A stretch of DNA of 64,000 nt from Aptenodytes patagonicus (taxonomy: Eukaryota > Chordata > Aves > Sphenisciformes > Spheniscidae), in NCBI RefSeq assembly GCF_965638725.1, contig NC_134956.1, positions 620,001 to 684,000 of the forward strand. Reading direction: 5' to 3'. The notes under the pieces were generated by a model. The model saw only the letters and a list, made by a program, of their open reading frames with translations, was not told the DNA's origin and did not search any database. Within the stretch, counting starts at the first letter, position 1, and every line of letters begins with the position of its first letter. A program made the position numbers and the translations under genes. Below are positions 1-13,100 of this stretch, piece by piece.

Positions 1-3000
1 CAGCGCGGCTGTGGGATGTGGGGCTTTCAAACCTGGGGTTTTTATCAGCATGGAGAAGAAAGAGCTTTTACAGACTGTGAAGGAGACTACTGACCCACAC
101 AGGCCCGTCCGTGGTGGCTTGCTCTCACGCTGCCCCTGTAGCGCGCCTCGTACAGTTTGATTTTGTTAAGTCACATTCCCAGAATTTGAATCTCCACGAG
201 CAATGGAGAGGCCTGGGGGGGAAATACAGTCATTTCTTCCCTGAACAATGCTCTCCCTGGCATGCCTGATGAATCACATTTCCTGACACAGAAAAAAAGA
301 AATCCGGTTTCAGGGTGAAGACACGTAGCTGTCTCCCTCCATCGCTTCCACAAGTCCAACACACATGTGAAACATAAGGCCTTTCCAACGCTTTAAATTA
401 TTTTCAACCTTGATGCCAGAAAACTGGGGTAATGTTGGGTGGTGAAGAAACCAATTTGTTCTCAAATATTTTTGGCACCAGTGAAAATGGTTGGCAATGT
501 TTGAGGAGTCCTGGTGCAGCGCTTCGTACCATGGCACCAGATTTACCACTCACCTCCCAACTGATTAAAACCTGTACCATAAAAAGGGGGTTGGGGCTGC
601 CTCTGAGCTGGAAGATCGGGAAACGGAGGAGGAGGAGTGGAAGCCATCATGAAGGAGGCTGGAAGAAAAAGTAACCAGAGTTTTTCCCGTCTCCGTTTCT
701 GACAAAGCCCAACTTGCCTGATGAGCAGGCATTGGAAAGTGTCTGTTCCCAGGTGGGGAGCTGTGGCACTCTCTGTGGGAAGGCAGCCAGGTTATTAAAC
801 AGTTCTCATTATGAAATAATCCAAGGGGGGGAAAACTATCCATGAAAACAGACCTTCACTTCAATAAACTGCGTCGAAGGAGAGAAGTGACTTCAAAATA
901 ATCCATTGCATCCAAGAGCAGGGAAGGTAATTTTGTGTCACCCTGTTAGGAGGTTGGATAATAATTGGTTAGATATTATTCTTGAAAAGATTGTATTCTG
1001 TGTCTTCCGCTATTTGTCATAACGTATCCTGCAATGACGTGTCGGTGATGCTCCCGATGTCACAGCCAAGGGCCATTAGAAAAGTGGGGCCGAGGCTGAG
1101 CGTGTGCATTTAATGCAGAGTAAAGAATTCAATCAGTGTGAAAATGTGAAATTCCTCCTTGCAGAAGCAGCAGCCTTTAACCACCGCATTGCCCCATGTC
1201 AGCCTTTTTGCTGTGCGCGTACCTACCGTGGCCAGGGTTTGCTCCCTGACACAGCCAAGAGCCGCCTGCTAAGGGTGTGAGCGTTTCCATCAGCCCTGCC
1301 CATGCTCCGGCCCCCCTCGCTGCCGCTGAATGTGCTCAAATGTACGGATGTGAATAAACGACGGTGGGGATAGGGGTAAAACTCCATAGCACGGCTGACA
1401 CATCACCCCTGCAGCCTTTGGACTCAGTCCAGCCTCCGGTGAAAAAATCTGCTCGAAGAGCCTGCTGTGGCCATGCAGTTATTCATCTCTTCCTCAACGC
1501 TTTCTCTCACCTATTTTAATTTATTTCTTGCTCTAGTAATGTCTTGTCTTAGCTTTTAACTCTGGTCCAGCCTGGTTGATCAGCTGCGAACATTAAAGGG
1601 CCGCAGCAAGACCCCTACATGACACTAGGGTGAATGGGGTCCTCCCTTTAAGGAGCTGAGGTCGGCCCCTCTCCTGCTCCTTATATATTTCAGCTGTAAA
1701 GCTGCGACCTCTCCTTTTTCCAGGGGAGAAAGAGAGCCTGCTCCTCAGACATGTAGCTTTCCGAGATAAAGGCGGTGGGAATTTGGGACACAGCAAACTT
1801 TCTTCTCTTTTGCCTGCTTCCAAGCGGGTAGTTAGCTCGAGCTTAGTAGTAGTCCCGAGGTGGAGTTTGCCTACTTTTCAAGGCTTTTGACCATGGCGCC
1901 TTGCGCTGTTGTATGTGAAAGCTTCTAGAATCAAAATGAAGAGCTGAAATGTTGTTTCATGAAGGAGAACATCGTCTCATTTCCCATCGCTGCGGGAGGC
2001 TTCTTCCAAGATACATACTGTCCTCTGGGGCAGTTCCTTGGGGCAAAATCTGCGTCTGAACGTACTGGCGTTGTGGTCTTCACAATGCACGAACTTCACT
2101 TTAAGGTCATTAATTTGTGTATATTTAAGTGATGTTAGCCATGTTTGTTTCTACCAGAAAAAAAGTCATTTACAAATAGCTACCATCTGGTGGTATCTGG
2201 GGTACCAGTTGTTTCCGGACTCGCTCTAAGGGAAATGTAAAATACGCTATTCTTCCGCAGTATCCTTCCCTGGATATTGGTTGATAGTGATAGCACCGAA
2301 TGGGTTGTCTTAAGAACGATACAGGACTACTTCTGCTCTGCTAGACCATTTCCCTACAGACAGCGTAGCAAAACTGCTGGGAGTATTCAGAAGCTCTTGG
2401 TTTATTATTTTTTAATTTCTTAATGGAAGCGTAGGGTTTGTGGGGCTGGCCACGCGAAGACGGGAGGCTCCACCTCTCACATTTGGATACTCTGTTTCTG
2501 TATATAACCTGCAAATCATTTCTTTAAAAGCAAAACACTGTCATTTAGAAGCAATGTGGCTTTTTCTTGTATGCAAACAACTAAGGAGAAGGAGAGCCTG
2601 CTTCTTTTCAGTCTCAGTGCTTCTATATGCCCTGCGCTGCCTCTAACCTTATGGGAGGTTTGATGATTTATTTTCAAGGAGTGGTGTGTTTAAATGTGCA
2701 GGTTATCAAAGATGAGTTATGCGTATGAAAATACACCATCAGCTTTCTTCTGAGTGTTCCCACTGCCCTGCAATAAGTAAATACACTTTCAGTCGAGCCT
2801 GTTCTCCTGTGGTTTGACAAAATTATACTGTAGAACAAGGACCAGCTTTTGACATTGTTTTTTGGGTTTGTTTGGGGTTTTTTTGAAAACACACTGTAAA
2901 CTGGTGCATAAATTGGTACCACACATAGCATTTCCTGAATCAGCTAAAACTTACAATGGCAACACCTTTGGTAAGCTAGAAAATAAGCAGAGCTTAGCAC

Positions 3001-6000
3001 TTGGATTCTGTCACTCATTTCTGGTAACTCTTTTGTAAGTATTTGAATGATCAAGATTATCACGTTTCTTCCAGCTGTTAAGAATCAAAGAGCACCCAAG
3101 CTTTTAGGGTAACACGTAGTAACAAGCCCATGCCCCGGACCAAGGAGGTGAGCGCAGTGGCACAGGGCAGCGCGCCCCCCCAGCCGACCAGTACCTACAC
3201 CAAAGCGTGGCCGGCAGGGCTCAGCGCGGGAAGACGTGGCAGAAAACAGGATAAAGCATTTGTTAGACTAAATGAAAACGAGTGACCAAAACCTTCCGAA
3301 GGATAGTTGAGGGGGAAACAGTAACCAGGATTATGCTTTCTAGTTCAGCCCATTTTACGTAACACTCGGCTGCAGAATAAACTTCAGCGGTGACCTGGTT
3401 TAGAAGACAAATACTTAAAAGCCAATTCCTGTAAATATAGTTGTTGTCACCTGCTTCAGTAAGTACAGCTACACTGAAAATGTCAACCCAGGCAGTCCTA
3501 GATGCTGAAGGGACTAATGAGAACGACCAGAGCAGCATGTGTAATTCTTACTCTGCTCAGCAGCTTATGAAACAGAAGTAAATGGATGACCTGGCATGAA
3601 CCATTTCCTGAGACGGCCTGTAAAAATTCATCTCGCTTCATTATTGATGACCTCTTTTTAAGTGAAATGTTTGCCTACAACCAAGAACTCTGGAGAAGCA
3701 CAGCAAACCAAAGAACCATTTAAACCAATGCATTTGTTTGCCGCCCCTAGGAGATATTCGCTAGGATTTTAAATAAGCACCCGACTTAAAAGAGTAATAA
3801 TCATGTGATTAAATTATTTATACTTGAAACCAACTTGCAGATGCTTTTGTCTGCTAAAAAATACATGTCTGAAGGCTTCAGAGACTTAAAACACCGATTG
3901 CGTGTATGAGGACGTTTTGCAAATCTTTCTTAATCACAATAAAAGACATGGTAATAAACCAGCATCCTTTTTATTTAAAAAAAGACATCCAGTTGCAAGT
4001 TGAAAGCTGCTGATGCCCAGTACAGTCTTGCAGTCAGACGGAAGGCTTTCAGATCAGGTTTTCACGTGTTTGGAACCAAAAGAAGAGACCAGGCTCTCTG
4101 AAGTTGCAAGTGTCTCTGTTGTGATGCTTCAGTCACACTTTCAGGAGCTCAGGGGGCAGAAGGGCTCCTGGGGGTTTTCTTCTTGTTGTTCTGAGCCTGG
4201 CTCTAGCAGACTCGAAGTGAACAGACTCCTACCCCCTTAATGCCGACCTACACATCCAGCTCTTGGCACCCAACAGTGTGTTCAAGCTTGAAGTATTTTT
4301 TCTTTCCCTCCTGTATGTCCCAAAACCTGTGTCTTGCGAAGTCCATTGGAATCTGTAGCTGACAAGGCATCGCCTGGTGAGCGTCCCCTACCCTACTGCT
4401 CTGGATCCAGTTAGTTCCACAAGCCGCTGGGAGATGGGATATGCAAGCCGCCGTAGTTTCTGTTGGACAACAGCTTAGCAGTAAAGATGCTATAAGAACA
4501 GCTATTATATTTTTCAGGAGAAACCTACTGTAACAGCTTGTTTGCTTGAGTGACCTGAAAAATTATGGCCCGGTAATGAAGGGAATAAAATGGGAAAAGA
4601 CCTGGTATGTCTGTACTGCAACCCCCTCTGACGGCTTTCAAGTGTTTCAGTGCAAGACAAACACGATCATGCTCATACGAGAGGGCCGCGGCAGTTAAGG
4701 AGCACAGGAACGGAAAGCTACATTCAAAATTGGGCCAAATCACCACCAAGTATAAATACTGTAAACATCAGTAGAGCCTGGGCGTCTGTTTGCATCTGCC
4801 TTTAGGGTAGTAAGGACAAGTCAAAAAGTGAGAGGATTAGCTAAGTGCCAGAAACACATTTCTTCCTATTTTTATGTCTTGCTTAAAAAACTAGAAAGAT
4901 GCAAATCTGGCACTGAAAAATACCTAATATTCATACCTGAGTTAAAAGTAACTACCTTTTGGATGGGTTATGTATTTGGGACGACACAAAGCAACTCCTT
5001 CAGACACCTAGCTTAGGTACAAAGTTTCCTGTGCAGAAGAGAGGTAGATGCCTCCAGAGAGCCTCTCCAGACTGAATCAGATGCACAGACGGGCAAATAC
5101 TGCAGTGAGTAAAAAGGTGAAAGGTAACAAAGGTGGTACATTCAAGAATCGTATCAAAATTCCTGCCCGATGTTGAGCCACTGACAAATTTCATGCTTGG
5201 AAGGGCTCTGCCTACAGCCGCTTATTTTCTCCAAAAGAAAGGTTTTTACGGTTTTCAGCACTGCTATTTGGCCAGTCAATTCATTACACTACAGCATCGG
5301 AACTGCGATAGCACAAGTATGTAGGAATAGTCCTTCAACAGTTCGCTGGTTTGTAAAAAATAAATAAGGAAAATTGTCCTGAGTACCTCATTCAGAACTT
5401 GTTCTGAGCTACGTTTAAATTAGGAGCACACGCGCAATTAAAACCATTGCTTGCTAGATACTGGTTAAATACGTGTTCAGTTGGAGATGAAGCAACGAAA
5501 GACAAATTAAAAAATAAAAAAGAATGTCTATTCCGTTACTAATCACACAAGTTTCTGATTTGTTTTCTCTTAGTAATTCTTACAGCACATATAAATGAAG
5601 ATATGGTACATCAATGGGCCTTGAGACATAACTAACGAGAAACGTGATCGATAAAAATTGTAAATGAGATGAGACACATGGAAGTCAAACTTCTATTAAT
5701 ATGTGCAAGAGAGCATTTAAAAATTGACAGTAAGGAAATGTATTAGTACAAACCTGCATCTACAAGTAAGCACACTCTAGAAAACTGGGATTTTTCTGAT
5801 TGCAGATGTGATACTTTGGAAATAAAAAGACTGAAATGTTTTTCTTGTAGAAATTTTTATAACCTACACCATTACTAGCAATAGTGTATTTAGAAAAAAG
5901 TGTCAGTCCCTGAGCCAGCAGGTAAGAACCTAGAAGATATTTATATCTCTCTATATATTTAAAAATAAAAATTAAAAAATTACTGATGCTTTTAGCCATA

Positions 6001-9000
6001 AACTTGTAAGAGTAACACAACTGCAGCAATCCATCTTGGGAAGAGAAGAGGGAAAAGTAAGTTACAGAGGGATAAACTTCTTTCACTTTGCTACTTGAAT
6101 TGCTGACAGGTGCTCAGTACCAGTTAGTTTAGCAGGTAAAGCTCACCCCGTACCCTCTAGTTTTCCAGTTGGGCCTAGAAAAGGTAGCGCTTCTAACAGG
6201 GTTTCCAGAAATATATATAATGCACAGAATATGGAGTATAGATGTCAATAGTAAGAAACTATTAGCAATTAGGTTATTTGTGCCTGTGCACAAAGGAGAA
6301 GGAAATTTTAAGTGTGGTCCAGAGATGAAGAAACAGGACAAACGACTACCTGTGAGCAAAACTGGACAAAAGATAGCCTACTGTTTCTGTTTGTCTCCTC
6401 CTTGCTTTAGCTAGAGTGGAAAAAAGGAAAACAAGGCACAGCTGTCTTTGCACGCTGCAAAGGAAGACCGCTGCTGTGCTGTGGAGTACGCAGGTTTGGT
6501 GCCAAGCGAGTGAAATAAAGGACAATGTGACCATGCCAGAACTGAAGGCCTGCCATTTCTTGCCACGCTGGAAATGACAAATTGCCACAAAACCAGAAGG
6601 CATGGAAAATGGGAAGTCCTGTGAAGTGCCGCCAGCTGATACTACCTTGTTTGATGAGCTTATGCCACTTCTCTGAAAAACAATTAATTTCTACAGAAAT
6701 TGAAATGCCAATATTCCATAAAAACAATGTCCTTGAGTCAAAATCAACCTTTCCTTAGATGCCAAACAGTTTAAATATTAACACATTGGAAAATTTCAGG
6801 TGCACAAATGTGTTGGTTGTTGGAAACTTGAGAATGCTGCTCGATATGTCCAGCTTCTTCAGATTATTTTTTTTTTCTATTGTGTCCAAGTGTAACTGGC
6901 TCAAGTGCAAATGGCACCTATGGAGGAATGAATGCTTCAGGTCTCTGAAATAGAAAACAAAGATACTGAGATTTTAGTGATACAGGAACTACAGTAAACG
7001 ACAAATTTGCCTTAAAGGGGGAATTAAGTTTTCTTTGGAAAAGCGTGCGTAATAGTGAAGGTGAAGCCAGAAAATGGTGGCTACCCACTTCTCTCAGGGC
7101 TTTGAGGAGATCGTGGCAGCAGACTGAAAAAGACTTTTTTTTCAAGTTACATTCAGATGGCCGGGTGTTTTTAGCAAGGGCAATATGTACAAACGAGCAA
7201 ACAACAGATGTAGCGTTCCAAAGCAATGAAGAACTTCCACATTTAACAAGTGTGGAGCAAAAAACCACAGGTCCCAGACATTTGGCCATTTTATTAAGAA
7301 ACTGCATGTGTGAGAAGCATGAAGGCAGGATCACACAGCTGCTGGTTTTGTACAGATGTAAACTTGCTTTAAACATCCTTTGGTCTTGCCTCTACCTGAG
7401 GTTACATAAAACAGCTACTGTTTCTCCTTTATTGAGGCACGGCAAGTTTATTAAACCAATTTCAGCAGTAGATACCAATCACGTTTATGTATGTGAACAA
7501 ATACTCTGGCTGTGCATAGCTATATGCGATATATGATATACAGCTGTATGAGCTAGTACCATCCACTAGGCAGAACCGTGTTTTATGCTCGCATGATGAT
7601 CTCAGACAAGTTACATGTGACCTCATTTCTCATTTAAGACCTGGCTTTCTAACTAGAGATTCCGCAATCCCAGTCATAATTAAGCCACAGAACCCTTTGG
7701 GTTGACAGTTTATGGAGAGCAGAAGGAATAGCAGAGGAGAAACTCCAACACAAATGCTGTGAAGAGCCCCTTCTTGCCAGACGGTGCCAGCTAAGCAGTA
7801 AGACATTGCACAGAACCACTGATGTTTCTGTAAGACTTAGCCACATATGTGTGTGAAGGAAGGGGAAAGGAGACAAAGTCCATAGACAAGTGGTAGAAAT
7901 TTGCAGGGGGATGCACTTTACGTGTTTAAAGAGCTAACGCACAGCAATGTTCAGAAGCCAGCCTGGCATGTTAGTGCTGCCCAGAGCTGAATTGGCTTGT
8001 GACACACAAAACAGATGTCCTGCAAACTCTGTAACAGCTGCAGGGCTCTTCAAAGCACTTCAGTATTGAGTTCTGCCGTAGAGAAATACAGCAGTCGTGT
8101 TTGGGAAACACTGCAGAAGCAGCATCTCCTAAAAGCCAGCGAGAGATCAAAAAGGGAGCAGAGCTGGCGCTGGTACTGGGGAGAATCAGTAAGGCACCTC
8201 ATTAGAGAACGCGGTACTAGTAGAGAAATAGCAGATGAAATGCGGGTGAGCTCACCCATCCAGTATCCTGGTGAGGCAAGGTGTGCGATACCTACCTTCT
8301 GGCTATTAGCTGACCGTTATATTAAGGCACTAACTGGCTTGGGATTGGATTGTCAACTCATCTTCCTCTCTACTCAGCACACATCAGTGTGATAAGCAAA
8401 AACTGCTTCTCCTCTCTTCCCTCTTAAGTTTTTCTTTCACTGTATCAAAAAGAGGCGCAGCTGGGATTCTGGTATGCCACCTTGTCCATTATTTGAATTT
8501 CTTGGTGCCTATTTCAGATTCTTGTCTCTGCCTCTGTTCCTGGCTATTGTGCATGTTTTTTCCCGTGAAGACAGCTAAAATTCCAATAATCCTTCACTCA
8601 GTTCTCTTGGCTTTGCCAGTGCAATTTTGTGGTTAGTTTTTCAGTATTGTTTTAATACGTACTGCTGAGATGGACATTCTACCTATAATTCTGATAATAT
8701 CTCAGATAATCTATGTGCTCTTTGCTGCTAAAATGAAGTATTTATTAGTTTATTTGTAGAGACTATGGGCAGAAAATACGATAAAACTATCTTGCTTCAC
8801 TGCCAGAATTTCACAGGTTTTGGACGAAGCAGATGATTCCGCCCACACCCCGAAATAAATGAAGTTCATTCTTCATCTTCCCAGTAATTTCTTGCACTGA
8901 TTTCCCCCCACACTGTTTAGAGTCTTGATAGAATTTGGTCTGCTTTCCATTCTTGTTACATTCACCTTCAGACTAGGGGTTTAAAGGCCTTGTTATCTTC

Positions 9001-10002
9001 TTTCTCATGGTGGAAGGGTTTCATCTAGAAGTTAACTCAAACCTGTAATGTTACATGTATGGGCTGTCTGCATAGTAGCCAGCGTACCGTGGCTTGCCAG
9101 GAAAGTCAAGTAATTCCTTCTTCAGCGGGTCTTCTGAACGTGATTTGAGATTTGGAAGATAAAGAGCCAGAGCAATGCTGGCACACAGAGACTTAGCAGT
9201 GCTATTTTAAAGGCAGATGTTGTACTGTAGTGCTTCTTGAGCTACAAGCCTACAATTTAGGTTTATCTCCTCCCAAATTGTTCATCATAGCTATGATGCT
9301 AGGAAGATACCCATTTTGACTCCCCCAATTCCTATATTTACCCTTCTGTATAAGTAAATAACAAACTTTAAAATGCAGGTGTAGCAAATAGTATTGTTCT
9401 AAATGACCACGTGTATCAAGTAAAGTGATAGTGCACATCTTTGTGGGCTGAGTCTCCCACAAAGCAAAAGCCCTGCAGCTTGGGAGGACAGAAAAGCCAC
9501 ACTATCTGCATAGGAACTGAAGGGCTCCAGTGATGTGTAATATTATATGTTGGACTTAATAGCCCTAGTTACTTGGATAAAGATTAAGTCAGTGTTCATA
9601 ACAGACTAGATGCAGTATACTGCAAAACTTTCTTAAAAAAAGAAGCAGCATTTGGAGGAAGCAAAACAATATTATTTCCCTTCTTGGCTTAGTCAGCAAT
9701 GAGGAAAAGGAGTGGCTAAGCCACAAGGACAATCTTCACACTTCCTATGCGTGACACATGCAAGGGGCCCCTGGCAAAGTAAGATGCTGCCATCAATTTT
9801 TGAACTCTACATTTAAAAACACACTGTAATAACTTAGCAGTTCCTACCATCTTTTGCTTTTGCACTAGTCTGAAGTAAACTCATTTATCTGCAAAGGCTA
9901 GAACTGTATAGATAAGCTCGTGGCTGTTTTTAAAGCTATGCCCTAGTGTGCGCTGCATTCTTGTATGCTATGCCCTACTACCTTATGGTGCAGAGAGACC
10001 AC
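1..10002. other. Non-coding flank downstream of NINJ1
   Basis: AT-rich DNA past the last coding exon of NINJ1. The remaining NINJ1 3' UTR probably lies here on the minus strand, but no acceptor can be chosen with confidence. Two overlapping open frames at 6,918-7,376 (-) and 7,045-7,536 (+) are the longest, at 152 and 163 codons, and neither is recognisable. I see no CARD19 exon, the neighbour expected from mammals. Confidence 0.5.
7428..7452 (-). promoter_or_regulatory. Paired poly(A) signals, candidate
   Basis: The minus strand has AATAAA at 7,433-7,428 and at 7,452-7,447, 19 nt apart. This lies 2.6 kb past the NINJ1 stop, so it is one possible end for a NINJ1 3' UTR. AATAAA is frequent in AT-rich DNA and others exist nearby (for example 8,746-8,741), so this is only a candidate. 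Confidence 0.2.
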
Positions 10003-10015
10003 ACTCACCTTGTAC

Positions 10016-10170
10016 TTACTGTCTTGACGCTGACTCAGCAATTGGCTTCTGCACTCCGAAGGCAGTGATAAAAATATTCACAACTACTATAATGAATACT
10101 AGTCCAGTTGCAAGGTTGTTGAGGAAATCCAGCTTTCCATGTTTTGCAGGGTTGTTAAGGTCATATTTTA
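10016..10170 (-). CDS. NINJ1: NINJ1 coding exon 3 (C-terminus)
   Basis: The acceptor is CTCTTTGAAG and the exon begins TA, completing a GTA valine codon (V103) with the last G of exon 2. It encodes the loop KYDLNNPAKHGKLDF, the second membrane helix (LVFIIVVVNIFITAF) and a tail ending ASRQ, then TAA at 10,018-10,016. The tail after QKP is variable between species. Two donor motifs lie at the end: GTAAGT at 10,019-10,014, which contains the stop codon, and GTGAGT at 10,008-10,003, nine bases further on. The second would leave the stop in this exon and a 3' UTR in a later exon that I cannot place. Confidence 0.95.
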
Positions 10171-13100
10171 CTTCAAAGAGAAAGGGAAAAAAAAGTTTTA
10201 ATTATATGTATATTTCAAAATCCAGAATAAAAGTCTTCGCTACTCATGTAGTTCAAGAGTTGCTCTTACTCTGAGCTATTTGCATCAGTCATACTTAAAA
10301 GGGAAGTAAGATTCTGCAGTGTCAGTAGAAGTGCTAAGAAGATCTTTAACCACAAGGAGCTTATTAGCTTCCAGTAATTAGCATCTAATCTCTGTGGATG
10401 CACATGGGAAGTAATAGATACACAAACATTACTAGAAATCTTCTGAGTTCTTGATCTTTTGGAACCTAGTTTTGTTGCAGACTTTAAGCATTTAAAAATT
10501 ATTTCAGTCTTGAATACATGAAGCTTGAAGCCCAGACAGAACGTAATGAAGTTAAATTTCCTAGTTAAAATGCTACAGATTCTTCGCAGACAGCCCAATC
10601 TCTCTACCAGTGCTGGATTTTTTTTGTACTGGTGCCCTTCCCCAGCCGTACTCCCTGCTTTTGCACTGATTCTGTTTTTAGGAAGCAAGAGCATTATATC
10701 TGTTAAACAGAGGAAGATTTCAAAGCAGTGTAGCTGCAGTCCTTTTTACAGAGAGCATCAGCTGTGTAAACAATTTCTTTTGTTTCTTGCAGTTGTTCTT
10801 TGGTTGAACTGCTAATGGCAGTGAGGGAGGAACACACAAGGGAGATAGTATTAATTTAGTTTAAGCTTTGATTCCAGGCCTTGTGAAAACATATAAATGA
10901 CTTACGCTGGAATGATAATAGACTTGATGATAGAGTAAAGCGTGTGCTTGTACAGGACGGTAAGAAGTCTGGGGGCACTTGCCTGGCATCATGCGAAACC
11001 CAAGATTTTCCTCTGTCTCTGTTCTCCTGCAGTAAGGGCTCTGCAACTCAGACCCTCTGCTAAATTTCTTTGATGCTGATGGAATGAGTGAAGATGAATT
11101 CTGGAGAGTGTTTTGAGAGTGGTTTTTGTCTATTAAAAGTCCTAGTTCTTAAATGCGTAGATCACTGGAGCTTGTGTGTGCATGTACAGGACATGTCAGA
11201 GAAAGTTCATACCCAACAGGTTTTTACAGCAACACAAATAAAACTCTGAGCTCCTTCTGATAGGCACATACATAGATGCGAGGCTTACGACTCTACTGCA
11301 CGAGATAGATAAACTTTGTTATTTGCTTTTAACATAATGACCCTGTCAACACTGCAGAACTTAACCACAGAACCAAGACTTGCTTGTTGAAGCAGTTAAG
11401 TGGAAGTGGTGGCAAACACACTCGTGATGCTGAAGTATTAAAAGCCATGTTCACTTGGTGTCCCTAATTAGGAAGTCTAATGCTGTTTTGGTTTCAAGGA
11501 ATTCTGGGCGTCTGTTCAAGTCCTGTTTGCTAAAGCAGTATAGTCAAACATCACAGGCCAGTCAAAGCACTGAAGAACAGCGTGGGGGAACTATCTGAAA
11601 AGCTTAAGCTTAAGCACACCTGTGTAGGCATGAAATAATTCAAGCTCAGCAGTACTTAACCCTGAAAATGAGTTTATACATGTCTGTAAAGCATCTGGAA
11701 CTACATGGACGCTTGCATCCCAACAGTACCTGGAAGGACTCTAGTACTGTCATGTGAATGAAGCTGAATAAATGAAATGGAATAATTAATTAATCCTGAA
11801 GTATGGAAGAAAAGCATTTCAGACAGTTGGTTTAAAAAAGAAAAGTCAATAAAGGCCTAACGTCTTTTGTGAGTTAAAAGAAATCATGCTCAAAAGAGAA
11901 TTGTCACTTTCAGAGCTGTCCCTTTGTCCAAATAAGGGTCAGAGAAGACAAGTATTGCTTGTCGCTTCAGGCGGTGCTCTGAATTTTGAAGTACAATTGC
12001 AGTAATCCTATCTTTGTGATTATAGTATTTAAGATGAGGGTGTTTGTGAAAATGTTTTTAAGAACAGCTATTCTTTAAGTATTTTATTATAGTGGGATTA
12101 GATTACTATGATTTCATGCCACTTAAACTATTTCAAGACATTCTTTGCTTTTCTTCCAAAAATTTAAGATTACCAAATCACTTTCAAGGACAAGTTTGCT
12201 GAACATTTTTCAAAATGTTCTTGTGAAAGGCTCTCTTGAAGGAGGAAAAGCTTTTAATCCCTAGTAGAGAACTGGGAGAACTGGTAGCTCCTGGGATAAA
12301 ACTCTGGCTCAAGGAAAGAAACTGGATGGTGGCACAGACTTTTGTTTGGACTTGTGAGAGCTGGTAAGAGGCAGAGTTTTGTGGCTGGACAGAAAGGCAA
12401 ACTGTTCCTGCAGGCCAAAACTACCAAATACACATTGTGAAAAGCAAGTTCTTGCTATGATGCCTGTATCTTTGTACCTTCATATCCTATTTCCTATCTT
12501 CAGTACTTTTGACCTCAGCATGACAGCATCACTCCAACAGCATACCGCTATAAGCCGAGGGCTTTGTCACCCTCAGTACGCCAAACCTACAGCCACTGCT
12601 GACTGCAGAGCGCAGGCTGAACTCCTGATGAATCTCACTATTTGCTAAGTGGTCTGTGAACTCTACCTCAGCCCAGCTTGGGAGTTGGGGCTGCTGGGTC
12701 CTCTCTTTCCTCTCAATGTGACAAAGATAAAAATTACAGAGATGGAAGCCACTTCGGCAATGTCTGGCAGAAACAAGCATTAAAAAGCAATGTCTCAGCA
12801 TATACCGAGAAATTATTGCCTGACAAAAAACAGGGAACTTGTTTACAGCCTCAAAGCCTGCTTAACTGAAACAACCACCAAGGAGATGCCTTCAGCCAAG
12901 AAACATATAAGTGTTCTGCTGATTTTTCCATTTTTCCACATCCCCCAGTATAATCAGGTTGCTCTTTCCAGTCCCTTTCTGGAATCTCCTCTGAGCCAGG
13001 ACATGGATTTTGCTCTTGTACCAACTCTACCAAATGCAGAGACAGCTGTATTCTGTCTGTTTCGTAAGAAAGAAAAAAGCTACATCAGCTGCATATCAAT

